Assembly (NCBI RefSeq): GCF_041807905.1
Contig: NZ_JBGVSA010000018.1
Location: 18,759-82,758, forward strand
Source: JBGVSA01 sp041807905
GTDB taxonomy: Bacteria > Pseudomonadota > Gammaproteobacteria > Burkholderiales > Rhodocyclaceae
Direction: 5' to 3'
Length of the DNA: 64,000 nucleotides
A program made the translations under genes and the position numbers. The notes beneath the pieces were generated by a model. It did not search any database. It saw only the letters and a program-made list of their open reading frames with translations, and was not told the DNA's origin. Each line of letters opens with the position of its first letter. The stretch's first letter is position 1. Below, in pieces: positions 34,373 to 43,242 of the stretch.

Positions 34373-35500
34373 ATGTCATCACCCACGAACATCGGCAACG
34401 TCACGCCGAGTCGCGCGCACTTCTCCGAGGCGCTCGCACTCAAGAGCGGCGGCGTACTGCCCGCCTACGATCTCGTGTACGAGACCTACGGCAGCCTCAA
34501 CGCCGCCAAGACCAACGCGATACTCGTCTGCCACGCGCTGTCCGGCTCGCATCACGTCGCGGGCACCTACGGCGACGACCCGAAGAGCCGCGGCTGGTGG
34601 GACAACCTCGTCGGCCCCGGCAAACCGCTGGATACCGACAAGTTCTTTGTCATCGGCGTCAACAATCTCGGCGGCTGCTACGGCAGCACAGGTCCGATGT
34701 CCATCAACCCGGCGACGGGCAAGCCCTGGGGTTCGCAGTTCCCCTTCGTCACCGTCGAAGACTGGGTCGATTCGCAGGCGCGCCTCGCCGACCTGCTCGG
34801 CATCGACAGCTTCGCCGCTGTCCTCGGAGGCAGCCTCGGCGGCATGCAGGCGCTGGCGTGGACGCTGCGCCACCCCGAACGCGTGCGCCACGGCATGGTG
34901 ATCGCCGCGGCGCCGAAGCTGTCGGCCGAGAACATCGCGTTCAATGAAGTGGCCCGGCAGGCAATCCTGACCGACCCGGAGTTCTTCGGCGGCGACTACT
35001 ACGAACATGGCGTGGTGCCGGTGCGGGGCTTGCGCCTGGCACGCATGATCGGCCACATCACGTACCTGTCGGACGACGCGATGAACGACAAGTTCGGGCG
35101 TCGCCTGCGCCACGGCGAGCATCGCTATCACTTCGATGTCGAGTTCGAAATCGAGTCGTACCTGCGCTACCAGGGCGACAAGTTCGCGACCTTCTTCGAC
35201 GCCAACACGTATCTGCTCACCACCAAGGCGCTCGATTATTTCGACCCGGCGCTGGCCTACGACGGCAATCTGAATGCCGCGCTGGCGGCCGCGCGCGCGC
35301 GCTTTTTCATCGCCTCGTTCTCGACCGACTGGCGCTTTTCGCCCGCACGCTCGCGCGAACTGATGTTCTCGCTGCTGCACAACGGTCGCCATGTCACGTA
35401 TGCCGAGCTGGACTCCTCTGCCGGCCACGATTCGTTCCTGCTCGATGACGCGCACTATCACGCCGCGTTGCGCGCGTACTTTGCCAACATCGAGGTGTGA
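34373..35500 (+). CDS. metX: Homoserine O-acyltransferase MetX
   Basis: 375 residues, alpha/beta hydrolase. The nucleophile Ser is in VLGGSLGGMQAL; the catalytic Asp is in FSTDWRFSP and the His in SSAGHDSFLL; GGCYGSTGP and PFVTVEDWV are typical. It activates homoserine for methionine synthesis. Sequence group alone does not settle acetyl versus succinyl donor; many proteobacterial MetX proteins use succinyl-CoA. The ATG at MSSPTNIG was chosen over a TTG five codons upstream. It is followed one base later by metW. Confidence 0.94.
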   Translation: MSSPTNIGNVTPSRAHFSEALALKSGGVLPAYDLVYETYGSLNAAKTNAILVCHALSGSHHVAGTYGDDPKSRGWWDNLVGPGKPLDTDKFFVIGVNNLGGCYGSTGPMSINPATGKPWGSQFPFVTVEDWVDSQARLADLLGIDSFAAVLGGSLGGMQALAWTLRHPERVRHGMVIAAAPKLSAENIAFNEVARQAILTDPEFFGGDYYEHGVVPVRGLRLARMIGHITYLSDDAMNDKFGRRLRHGEHRYHFDVEFEIESYLRYQGDKFATFFDANTYLLTTKALDYFDPALAYDGNLNAALAAARARFFIASFSTDWRFSPARSRELMFSLLHNGRHVTYAELDSSAGHDSFLLDDAHYHAALRAYFANIEV

Positions 35501-35501
35501 G

Positions 35502-36101
35502 ATGGTCCCACTGACTTCCGAAGTACGTTTCGATTTCGACGTCATCACCCGCTGGATCACCCGCGGCGAGCGCGTGCTCGACCTGGGCTGCGGCGACGGC
35601 GCCCTGCTGTCGCACCTGATCAACGCACGCGAAGTGCTCGGCTATGGCATCGAGCACGACACCGAACGCATGGTGGCGTGTATCGGCCGCGGTCTGAACG
35701 TGTTGCAGATCGATCTCGAACAAGGCTTGGCCGGCTTCGAGGACGGCCAGTTCGATCACGTCATCATGAGTCTGTCGTTGCAGGCCGTGCACAACACCGA
35801 AGGCATCCTCGACGAAATGCTGCGCGTCGGGCACGAAGCCGTCGTGAGCTTTCCGAACTTCGGCTACTGGCGCCACCGCGTGTCGATCAATGAAGGCCAT
35901 ATGCCCGTCTCCGACAGCCTGCCCTACCAGTGGTACAACACGCCGAACGTACGCTTCTTCACCATGGCGGACTTCGAACAACTGTGCGAACAACGTGGCA
36001 TCCGCATTCTGGAGCGCGTAGCGTTCGACGAAGATCGCGAGATCACCATCGATCCGAACAACTACGCAAGCGTGGCGATCTACCGGTTGGGCCGCGCCTG
36101 A
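35502..36101 (+). CDS. metW: Methionine biosynthesis protein MetW
   Basis: 199 residues, SAM-dependent methyltransferase fold with motif I VLDLGCGDGALL and the MetW-type stretches VIMSLSLQAVHNTEGILDEMLRVG and SFPNFGYWRHR. It works with MetX in the methionine pathway; its exact reaction is unsettled. It starts directly after the metX stop. Confidence 0.94.
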   Translation: MVPLTSEVRFDFDVITRWITRGERVLDLGCGDGALLSHLINAREVLGYGIEHDTERMVACIGRGLNVLQIDLEQGLAGFEDGQFDHVIMSLSLQAVHNTEGILDEMLRVGHEAVVSFPNFGYWRHRVSINEGHMPVSDSLPYQWYNTPNVRFFTMADFEQLCEQRGIRILERVAFDEDREITIDPNNYASVAIYRLGRA

Positions 36102-36207
36102 ACGCGTGACGCAATATCGGACCGCGCGGCTCAGCCGGCCGTGATTGGTGCATCAATAGTCGCGCACTGCAGACTGAGTACGGCTGGCCTTCTTCCTGCC
36201 GCGGTCG

Positions 36208-36238
36208 ACAAAAAAAAGGGCGCCCCAAAGGGGCGCCC
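36208..36238 (-). terminator. Intrinsic terminator of the torF-glnK-amtB operon
   Basis: A 9-bp G+C stem (GGGCGCCCC / GGGGCGCCC) with a 3-nt loop and, on the minus strand, a run of eight Ts. It lies 32 bp past the amtB stop. Confidence 0.92.
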
Positions 36239-36269
36239 TAAAGAATCCGCAATGCGGACCCTGATCACA

Positions 36270-37673
36270 TCAGTAGTGGTAGGCCGATTCGCCGTGGCTG
36301 GCGACGTCCAGACCTTCACGTTCTTCGTCTTCGGCCACACGCAGGCCGATCAGCATGTCGGTGATCTTGTAGCAGATCGCGGCAGCGACACCGCTCCACA
36401 CCAGGCTGATCACCACGCCCAGCGCTTGCACGCCGACCTGGTGAGCGATGGAGAAGTCAGCAGCGCCCGTGCCGCCCAGCGACGGGGCGGTGAAGACGCC
36501 CGTCAGCAGCGCGCCGAGAATACCGCCCACGCCGTGGACACCGAACACGTCGAGCGCGTCGTCAGCACCCAGCATGCGCTTGAGGCTCGAAACACCCCAC
36601 AGGCAGACGAAGCCAGCCAGCAGGCCGATGATGATCGAGCCCATCGGGCCGGACGTTCCGCACGCCGGGGTGATCGCCACCAGACCGGCCACGGCACCCG
36701 ATGCCGCACCCAGCATCGAAGGCTTGCCCTTGACGATGGCTTCGCCCAGAGCCCAGGCCAAAGCGGCGGCGGCGGTTGCCAGCAGCGTGTTGATGAAGGC
36801 CAGCGCGGCGCCAGCGGTCGCTTCGAGGTTGGAGCCGGCGTTGAAACCGAACCAGCCCACCCACAGCAGCGAGGCACCGACCATCGTCAGCGTCAGCGAG
36901 TGCGGTGCCATCGATTCGCGACCGTAGCCGATGCGCTTGCCGATCATGTAGGCGCCGACCAGGCCGGCCATGCCAGCGTTGATGTGCACCACGGTGCCGC
37001 CGGCGAAGTCCAGTGCGCCCTTGCTCAGCAGGTAGCCACCCGGGCCCCACACCATGTGGGCGATGGGGATGTAGCTGAGGGTGAACCACAGGGCGGAGAA
37101 CAGCAGCACGGCCGAGAACTTGATGCGTTCGGCAAAGCTGCCGGCGATCAGCGCGCAGGTGATACCGGCGAACGTCGACTGGAAGGCCACGAACACGAGT
37201 TCAGGCAGCTTCGACGTCGGCGTGAAGGTATCGGCCAGCGTTTCGATGGTCACGCCCGAGAGGAACAGCTTGTTGAGCGTGCCGATGATCGGACTGCTCT
37301 CGGTGAACACCAGGCTGTAGCCATAGAGCGCCCACAGGATGACGATCAGCGAGAACACCATCAGCACCTGCATGAGCACCGACAGCATGTTCTTCGAACG
37401 CACCAGGCCGCCGTAGAACAGCGCCAGGCCCGGCACCGTCATCAACACGACCAGCATGGTGGCGGTCAGCATCCAGGCGGTGTCGCCCTTGTTGACCGTG
37501 GCTTCCGGCTTGGCTTCGGCAGCGGGCGCCGCAGCTGGTGCCGCCGTTGCCGCGGCAGGCGCAGCGGCGGCCGGCGCTTCGGCAGCGGGTGCGGAGGCGT
37601 CCTGGGCCATTACCGCAGCAGAGGACAAACCAAGAGCCAGCGCCGTCAGGCAGATGGCAAATAGCTTTTTCAT
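36270..37673 (-). CDS. amtB: Ammonium transporter AmtB with an Ala/Pro-rich periplasmic leader
   Basis: 467 residues from the ATG behind GGAG: a signal peptide, an unusual linker of about 40 residues almost entirely Ala, Pro and Glu, then eleven membrane helices. The pore residues are present: Asp and the first His in DFAGGTVVHINAG, the second His in FGVHGVGG, and the Phe gate in FQSTFAGIT. It conducts ammonium across the inner membrane and is blocked by GlnK, encoded immediately upstream. Confidence 0.95.
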   Translation of the reverse strand: MKKLFAICLTALALGLSSAAVMAQDASAPAAEAPAAAAPAAATAAPAAAPAAEAKPEATVNKGDTAWMLTATMLVVLMTVPGLALFYGGLVRSKNMLSVLMQVLMVFSLIVILWALYGYSLVFTESSPIIGTLNKLFLSGVTIETLADTFTPTSKLPELVFVAFQSTFAGITCALIAGSFAERIKFSAVLLFSALWFTLSYIPIAHMVWGPGGYLLSKGALDFAGGTVVHINAGMAGLVGAYMIGKRIGYGRESMAPHSLTLTMVGASLLWVGWFGFNAGSNLEATAGAALAFINTLLATAAAALAWALGEAIVKGKPSMLGAASGAVAGLVAITPACGTSGPMGSIIIGLLAGFVCLWGVSSLKRMLGADDALDVFGVHGVGGILGALLTGVFTAPSLGGTGAADFSIAHQVGVQALGVVISLVWSGVAAAICYKITDMLIGLRVAEDEEREGLDVASHGESAYHY

Positions 37674-37692
37674 TTTGTTTTCTCCAATCCGA

Positions 37693-38031
37693 TCAGAGTG
37701 CGTCGGCGCCGGTTTCACCGGTACGGATGCGAATGGCTTGCAGCAGGTCGAACACAAAGATCTTTCCGTCACCGATCTTGCCGGTGTTGGCCGACTTCTC
37801 GATGGCTTCGATCACCTGATCGATGAGGTCGTCAGCGATGGCGACCTCGATCTTCACCTTGGGCAGGAAATCGACGACGTATTCCGCGCCGCGATAGAGC
37901 TCGGTGTGGCCCTTCTGGCGACCGAAACCCTTCACCTCGGTGACGGTGACACCCTGCACGCCGATGGCCGACAGCGCCTCGCGCACTTCGTCGAGCTTGA
38001 ACGGCTTGATGATGGCTGTAACGAATTTCAT
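37693..38031 (-). CDS. glnK: Nitrogen regulatory PII protein (GlnK)
   Basis: 112 residues, complete PII protein: MKFVTAIIKPFKLDEVREAL, T-loop with the uridylylated Tyr51 (GHTELYRGAEY), and the B/C-loop stretch TGKIGDGKIFV. It binds and blocks AmtB under nitrogen surplus and senses 2-oxoglutarate and ATP/ADP. It is linked to amtB by 19 bp. Confidence 0.95.
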   Translation of the reverse strand: MKFVTAIIKPFKLDEVREALSAIGVQGVTVTEVKGFGRQKGHTELYRGAEYVVDFLPKVKIEVAIADDLIDQVIEAIEKSANTGKIGDGKIFVFDLLQAIRIRTGETGADAL

Positions 38032-38083
38032 GGCAGCTCCTCGAAGGGCGCGACGCTTGCATCGCCGCGCCTCGTTGCGATTT

Positions 38084-38860
38084 TCAGAAAGTCTTGGTGA
38101 CCGTCAGTACCACGCGGTCGGAACCCAGATCCCTATTGTGGGCGTTGTGATAGAACTGGCCTTCGTCGCCCTTGGCATCGGTGCCGATGTACGACAGCGC
38201 CCAGCTCAGGCCGACGAAGTCCTTGGTCACGCCCACTTTCCAATCGGTATAGGAGGCGTCGGAGAAGTCCTTCACATCCTGGTAGCCGACGTGGCCGATG
38301 AGGTTGAAGCCGGAACCGACGGGCACCGTGGCCGTCAGGTCGTAGTACATCGAGCCGTTGGTGTCGCCACCGTCGGGCGTCTTGGCGCCGAACAGGTTGG
38401 TCAGCGAGTACGAGTACTTGAACGTCAACCATTCCCAAGTCGCGGCGGCATACAGTTCCGTCGTGTTCGGGCTGGTGAAGCCGGACGGATACGTACCCGG
38501 GTAGTAGTACTGCAGCACGCCGAAGTCGAGGCCGACGGGGCCGGCGGTCATCTTGTAGCCGCCGTAGAAATCCCACTCCATGCTATTGCTGATCGGCGTG
38601 GCGCCCGCCGAACCGGCATCCGACAGCCAGCTCACGTTGGACGCCCAGGTACCCAGATAGAAGCCGCTCTGGTGGGCGAAATCGAAACCACCCTGAATCG
38701 CCGGCCGACGGTTCGTCTGGCCGATGCCGCGATAGATGTACTCGGACGCCAGCGAAACGTTGCCGGTGAACGTGTACGGCGCCGCCGGTGCTTCCTGGGC
38801 GAATGCCGGTGCCGTCACGAGAGCCGACAGAAGCGACGTGGCGATGATGGTTTTGCGCAT
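38084..38860 (-). CDS. TorF-family putative porin
   Basis: 258 residues with a signal peptide ending AFAQ and an outer-membrane beta-barrel pattern: alternating aromatic strands, SLASEYIYRGIGQTNRRPAIQGGFD, and a terminal Phe (VTKTF). It matches the TIGR02001/TorF group that sits next to glnK-amtB in Betaproteobacteria. Probably an outer-membrane pore for nitrogen compounds; the substrate is not shown. It is the first gene of a sigma54-type operon. Confidence 0.88.
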   Translation of the reverse strand: MRKTIIATSLLSALVTAPAFAQEAPAAPYTFTGNVSLASEYIYRGIGQTNRRPAIQGGFDFAHQSGFYLGTWASNVSWLSDAGSAGATPISNSMEWDFYGGYKMTAGPVGLDFGVLQYYYPGTYPSGFTSPNTTELYAAATWEWLTFKYSYSLTNLFGAKTPDGGDTNGSMYYDLTATVPVGSGFNLIGHVGYQDVKDFSDASYTDWKVGVTKDFVGLSWALSYIGTDAKGDEGQFYHNAHNRDLGSDRVVLTVTKTF

Positions 38861-38909
38861 TGCATAAACTCCCTGAGAGATAAGAGTGAGAACGGGGCGA
38901 GTCCCTCTA

Positions 38910-38925
38910 AGCGGGATTCGTGCCA
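38910..38925 (-). promoter_or_regulatory. Sigma54 promoter of torF-glnK-amtB
   Basis: On the minus strand TGGCACG-AATC-CCGCT: the -24 element is perfect and the -12 GC is at the exact invariant spacing, though TTGC is CCGC. It lies 50 bp before the porin start. Confidence 0.75.
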
Positions 38926-39034
38926 ATCACTCCGGCGGCATATTCCGCGCGGCTTTGCGCAGGGTTTCAGGGCGATGGAAAAAGGTCCGGTGCGTTGAGT
39001 TGGTGCATGGCGAAAATGCCTTGCCCGGGGGTGA

Positions 39035-39051
39035 CGCACCAGCGTGGTGCT
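39035..39051 (-). promoter_or_regulatory. NtrC-binding site (upstream activator)
   Basis: CGCACCAGCGTGGTGCT keeps the NtrC dyad GCACCA-N3-TGGTGC (E. coli glnA site: TGCACCAACATGGTGCT). It lies about 120 bp upstream of the sigma54 promoter, normal for an enhancer. A weaker half-site (TGCACCA on the minus strand) lies at about 39001-39007. Confidence 0.75.
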
Positions 39052-39124
39052 GCTCGCGGCCGCCGGCGCGCAAGGGCCTTTCGTGACCGTGCTAGACTCG
39101 GATCAGACCCTTCGTAGCAGGAAG

Positions 39125-39379
39125 ATGAATATGGCCATCAACAGCAAAATGTTCGACGAACTCGGTGCCAAGCTCTCCGAAATGCTGGCAAACAGCCCCG
39201 CCAAAGACCTTGAGAAGAACGCCAAGGCGCTCATGGCGGGGGCGTTCTCCAAGCTGGACCTGGTCACGCGCGAGGAATTCGAAATCCAGCGTGAAGTACT
39301 CGCCCGCACGCGCGAGCGCCTCGCTCAACTCGAAGCGCGCGTCGCCGAGCTCGAAAGCCGCCAGACGCCCAAGGCTTGA
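39125..39379 (+). CDS. ubiK: Ubiquinone biosynthesis accessory factor UbiK
   Basis: 84 residues: an N-terminal amphipathic stretch (MFDELGAKLSEMLANSPAKDLEKNAKALM) and a C-terminal coiled coil (EEFEIQREVLARTRERLAQLEARVAELE), the BMFP pattern. It helps the Ubi complex act at late ring steps and binds UbiJ. In related genomes it is often followed by comM; here the glucuronide cluster lies between. Confidence 0.92.
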   Translation: MNMAINSKMFDELGAKLSEMLANSPAKDLEKNAKALMAGAFSKLDLVTREEFEIQREVLARTRERLAQLEARVAELESRQTPKA

Positions 39380-39487
39380 GAAATCAGCCCATAAGGCAGA
39401 CAGCACGATGCAGCCGACCGACCGGTCGGGCCGCTGATTCAGATGAGATGGGGCGTGTTTGAAAGACCGCTGTGAGCGAGGCGAGCA

Positions 39488-39512
39488 CGGCCGTCGCATT
39501 GCACGACGGCCG
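39488..39512. repeat. G+C hairpin between ubiK and the glucuronidase gene
   Basis: CGGCCGTCG / CGACGGCCG, a 9-bp stem with a 7-nt loop, between two convergent genes. No U-tract on either side, so it may be a weak or Rho-assisted stop. Confidence 0.4.
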
Positions 39513-39526
39513 CCGGACGCACCAGC

Positions 39527-41338
39527 TCAGGGCGGTGTGAGACCACGCCCTTCGTGCGAGACCCCTGCACGGTCCCGATAGAACGCAGCAAGGACGTCGA
39601 AGGCCGCCTTGCGGGTGCGGCGGTCTTCCGCGATCAGGCCCTTCCGGTTGTATCCGGACTGGTACCCGGTCTGACGGCGCTCGGAGCGGAAGTCATACAG
39701 AATCCACGGGCACAAGCCTTTGACATAGGGCGCCTTGCCGATCCGCTCTATTTGTTCGCGATATATGTCCGCCTGGCAGTCTTCGCTGAAGAGATCACGG
39801 CGACCGCCACGCAACCCTGCGACGGCCTCCGCTCCTGTTTCGGTGATGACCACCGGCTTGCCCGGCCGCGAATTGCCTAGCAATGTCGATAGTCCTTCGA
39901 AGTCGGGCTCGTACCATCCGAAGTACTCGTTGATACCAACGATGTCCAGGTGCGCAGCCAGACGATCTTCGATCATGAATTTCTCGCGATTGATCAAACA
40001 GGCCGCGCTCACCAGACGCGAGCCGTCCGCCTGTCGCGCCACCGCGGCCAGGCGCGACATGAAGGCATAACGGGCGTCGCTGTCTTCGTTTTCATTGCCG
40101 ATGCCCCAGACGATTACACTGGCGCGGTTCCGATCACGCCGGATCAACTCACGCAATTGATTCTCCGCGTCCCTGAACGTGGCCGGCGAGGCAAAGTCGA
40201 TGGCCCAGTAGACGGGGATTTCCTCCCACAGCAAAAAGCCCAGTTCGTCGGCCAATCGCGCTACGCGCTCATGATGCGGATAGTGCGAGAGCCTCAGAAA
40301 GTTGCAGCCCAGAGCGCGCGCGTCCTCCAGCATGGCGCGCTCCGTCCCTTCGCTCGATCGCTTGCCCATGTCTCGATGCTCTTCGTGGACGCAGATTCCC
40401 CGGAGCCATATCGGCTGCCCGTTCAGCAGAATGTGTTCTGCGTCGACGCGAATGTCGCGGAACCCGACACGATCGCTCACGGAGTCTTGACCAAAGCGGG
40501 CGTGAACCGTGTATAGGTGCGGGTTTTCCGGCGACCAGAGCACGGGCACGGCGTCGACTTCGATACGCCCCACTCCACCGCGAACCTCGATCTCTGCACG
40601 CAGACCAAGCGCCGGAATTTCGACGACGCCGACACCATCGGCCGCGTCGGAGACCGTCATGTCAAAGCGCAGACGGTTATGGCCGGGGCTTGCGGCCAGC
40701 GTGGCCCCGAAATCGGCGATGAACACGTGCGGCACTTTCACCAGCGATACCTCGCGATAGATGCCGCCGTAGTTGAACCAGTCGATGTGATGCATGGGCA
40801 CACGCCCAGCTTGGCGGCTGTTGTCGACCTGTATCTGGAGCCGATTGCGGCCATTTCGCACGCCACGCAACTCGACGCAGAACGGCGTCGATCCACCCAG
40901 GTGCACACCGAGAAATACGCCATTGAGAAAGACTCGACATTGGTACGCCGCCGCACCGATGCGCATGAACACGCGCTCGCCGGCTTGTGCGACAAAGTCG
41001 AATTCTCGGCTGAACCACACTGCTCCTTCGTAGTGGAGCCACGTCGGATCGTACAGGTTCACACATCCGGGTACCGCTACGCGCCGGCCGCCCTCTGAAT
41101 CGTAGTCGCGCGGCGCATCCCATTGCGCCGGCGGCGTCGGTTCATCGGCAAACCAGCGTTGTCGCAAGCCCTCATCGAATGGATCGAGCGTGCAGCGCCA
41201 TTCTCCATCGAGCGCCAGGGTGGAACGCCCCTCGACGAAGATGAGACCATCGGCGCCCAGAACCGGCGCCTCATAGCGGCTGGCGTATGACTCGTCGTGG
41301 AGGTGTGCAAAGGGATCTACGGCACTGGTGTGCAACAT
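39527..41338 (-). CDS. GH2 beta-glucuronidase
   Basis: 603 residues, the size of E. coli UidA. GH2 sugar-binding, Ig-like and barrel domains follow each other; HHIDWFNYGGIYREV is typical. The acid/base Glu is in IVWGIGNENED and the nucleophile in VVITETGAEA. The Asn-x-Lys motif that recognises the glucuronate carboxyl is present (SGYNRKGLIAEDRR), which favours glucuronidase over galactosidase. No signal peptide: cytosolic, acting on glucuronides brought in by the TRAP system encoded just upstream on the same strand (17 bp gap). Confidence 0.88.
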   Translation of the reverse strand: MLHTSAVDPFAHLHDESYASRYEAPVLGADGLIFVEGRSTLALDGEWRCTLDPFDEGLRQRWFADEPTPPAQWDAPRDYDSEGGRRVAVPGCVNLYDPTWLHYEGAVWFSREFDFVAQAGERVFMRIGAAAYQCRVFLNGVFLGVHLGGSTPFCVELRGVRNGRNRLQIQVDNSRQAGRVPMHHIDWFNYGGIYREVSLVKVPHVFIADFGATLAASPGHNRLRFDMTVSDAADGVGVVEIPALGLRAEIEVRGGVGRIEVDAVPVLWSPENPHLYTVHARFGQDSVSDRVGFRDIRVDAEHILLNGQPIWLRGICVHEEHRDMGKRSSEGTERAMLEDARALGCNFLRLSHYPHHERVARLADELGFLLWEEIPVYWAIDFASPATFRDAENQLRELIRRDRNRASVIVWGIGNENEDSDARYAFMSRLAAVARQADGSRLVSAACLINREKFMIEDRLAAHLDIVGINEYFGWYEPDFEGLSTLLGNSRPGKPVVITETGAEAVAGLRGGRRDLFSEDCQADIYREQIERIGKAPYVKGLCPWILYDFRSERRQTGYQSGYNRKGLIAEDRRTRKAAFDVLAAFYRDRAGVSHEGRGLTPP

Positions 41339-41355
41339 ACGGAGCTTTCTTCTTG

Positions 41356-42663
41356 CTATTGAATCAGCCCGAGCTGGCGCGGAACGAACAGCGAAATCTC
41401 GGGAACGAAAGTGACCAGCGCCAGCGCAGCGATCAAGGCAAAGACCATTGGCAACACGCGCGGGATGATCCGCTGGAATGGAATGTCGGCAATCGAGCAG
41501 GACACGAACAACAGCGTGCCCACTGGCGGCGTGATCAGACCGATGCACAGGTTGAACACCATCATGATGCCGACATGCACAGGGTGCATCCCAAGCTGCG
41601 CAAACACTGGCATGAGCATGGGCGTGAAAATGATCAGCGCAGGCGTGAGATCGAGAAACGTGCCCACGACGAGCAACATGAGGTTGATGAGCAGCAGCAG
41701 GATGACCTTGTTACTGGAGGCATCCAGAATGACCTGGCTGATCATCTCCGGAATGGATGCATAGTTGAGCACCCAACCCATGATGCCGGAGCAAGCGACG
41801 AGGAACAGGCAGATGGCCGATGGCACGACCGAGTCAATGAAAATCCGCGGGATCTCGGAGAGCTTCAACTCGCGATATGCGAACGACAGCAGGAACGAAA
41901 AGAACACTGCCATGCCCGCAGCCTCTGTCGCGGTAAAGGCGCCGGTGACGATGCCGCCGATCAAGATGACGATGAGCCCAAGCGATGGCAACGCGTTCCA
42001 GGTCGCGCGAAGCGCATACGACCAGCTCGTTACTTTCTCGCGCGGATATTTGTTCTTGATGGTGAAATAGAGCGCCGGCACGATGCACGACAGTCCCCAT
42101 AGCATGCCCGGCAGATACCCCGCGACGAACAATGCTGCGATCGACGTGCCGCCCGAATACAACGAAAACAGAATGAGGCTGCCGGATGGCGGAATCAACA
42201 ACCCGGCGGGTGCAGCGGCGGCATTGACCGCCGCCATGAATTCGGGCTCGTATTTCTCCCGCTTGGCATGGGGGAATATCGTGCCCCCTACCGCGATGGC
42301 CGCGGCCGAGGCAATGCCGGCCAATGCCCCGAACAGCGTGCTGGCAATAATGTTGCAGTGAGCCAATGGCCCGGGTAGCGGCGCAGCGACGATCTTGGTG
42401 AAGTCGATCAACCGCTTGGCAATGGAGCCGGTATTCATGATGTTGCCGGCGATGACGAAGAGAGGAATGGCGAGAAAGGCGGTGCCCTCCACTCCCGTCG
42501 CCAGGCCTTGCCCTGCTACGTTCAGCGCGGTATCGAAATCGGCATAGACAATCATCGCCGCAATGGAAGACAACGCCACACCGAAGGCAACGGGAAATCC
42601 GACAAACAGCAACGCAAAGAAAATGCCGAACAGCGTCAGGGCGGTCCAGGTTTCAATAGCCAT
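41356..42663 (-). CDS. TRAP transporter large permease DctM
   Basis: 435 residues, about twelve membrane helices, DctM pattern (LFVGFPVAFGVALSS, AAAAPAGLLIPPSGSLILFSLYSGGTSIAALFVAGYLPG, IGLITPPVGTLLFVSCSIA). It forms the sodium-driven transport channel with DctQ. Its start overlaps the dctQ end by 11 bp. Confidence 0.94.
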   Translation of the reverse strand: MAIETWTALTLFGIFFALLFVGFPVAFGVALSSIAAMIVYADFDTALNVAGQGLATGVEGTAFLAIPLFVIAGNIMNTGSIAKRLIDFTKIVAAPLPGPLAHCNIIASTLFGALAGIASAAAIAVGGTIFPHAKREKYEPEFMAAVNAAAAPAGLLIPPSGSLILFSLYSGGTSIAALFVAGYLPGMLWGLSCIVPALYFTIKNKYPREKVTSWSYALRATWNALPSLGLIVILIGGIVTGAFTATEAAGMAVFFSFLLSFAYRELKLSEIPRIFIDSVVPSAICLFLVACSGIMGWVLNYASIPEMISQVILDASSNKVILLLLINLMLLVVGTFLDLTPALIIFTPMLMPVFAQLGMHPVHVGIMMVFNLCIGLITPPVGTLLFVSCSIADIPFQRIIPRVLPMVFALIAALALVTFVPEISLFVPRQLGLIQ

Positions 42664-43156
42664 TGCGCACCTCCTTCAGCGCGCACGCCGACCGCCACCG
42701 TTCAACGATGAAGCAAATGGCATAGAGCACGAGTAGTGCGCCGGTCACTGGCACGGCCACATAAACGTAGCCCATGTTGATGTTCAGCACGGACGACAGT
42801 TGACCGTTGACGAAATTGGTTGTCGCCACGCTGGCTCCGCCAGCAATCGCCAACACACCAAGCAATGCGACCAGAACATGGAAGGTCATCTGGAGCAGAT
42901 GTCCACGCACCGAGCCGGCCCAGCGTTCGGGCAGGATCGTGACTGCCAGGTGCTTGTCCTGTGCGTAGACATACACGCCGCCCAGCAGAGCCACCCAGAT
43001 CATTGAAAAACGAGCGACCTCGTCGGGCCATGTCGCCGGATCGCCGAACACGTAGCGAGAGATCACCTGCCAGATAACGGATACGGCAATCAGCAGCATG
43101 AGCACGAACAGCAGTTGCTTCAGCCCTGCTTCGACCCATGCGGTCAGTCTTTTCAT
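42653..43156 (-). CDS. TRAP transporter small permease DctQ
   Basis: 167 residues, four membrane helices with the DctQ pattern (VISRYVFGDPATWPDEVARFSMIWVALLGGVYVYAQDKHLAV). The start is the ATG behind AGAGGAAA. It links the binding protein to DctM. Confidence 0.92.
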   Translation of the reverse strand: MKRLTAWVEAGLKQLLFVLMLLIAVSVIWQVISRYVFGDPATWPDEVARFSMIWVALLGGVYVYAQDKHLAVTILPERWAGSVRGHLLQMTFHVLVALLGVLAIAGGASVATTNFVNGQLSSVLNINMGYVYVAVPVTGALLVLYAICFIVERWRSACALKEVRNGY

Positions 43157-43242
43157 GTGAATTTCCTCTGCACGACACATCGTCCAGCGCTGTGCCGGGA
43201 GGCTCGCGCTGGACGGATGTCGGGTCACCTATGTGCGGCCAA

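Noticed and set aside
38945..38970. Second c-di-GMP aptamer core (GCAAAGCC on the minus strand)
   Set aside because: The conserved TCCGG and the rest of the GEMM structure are missing.
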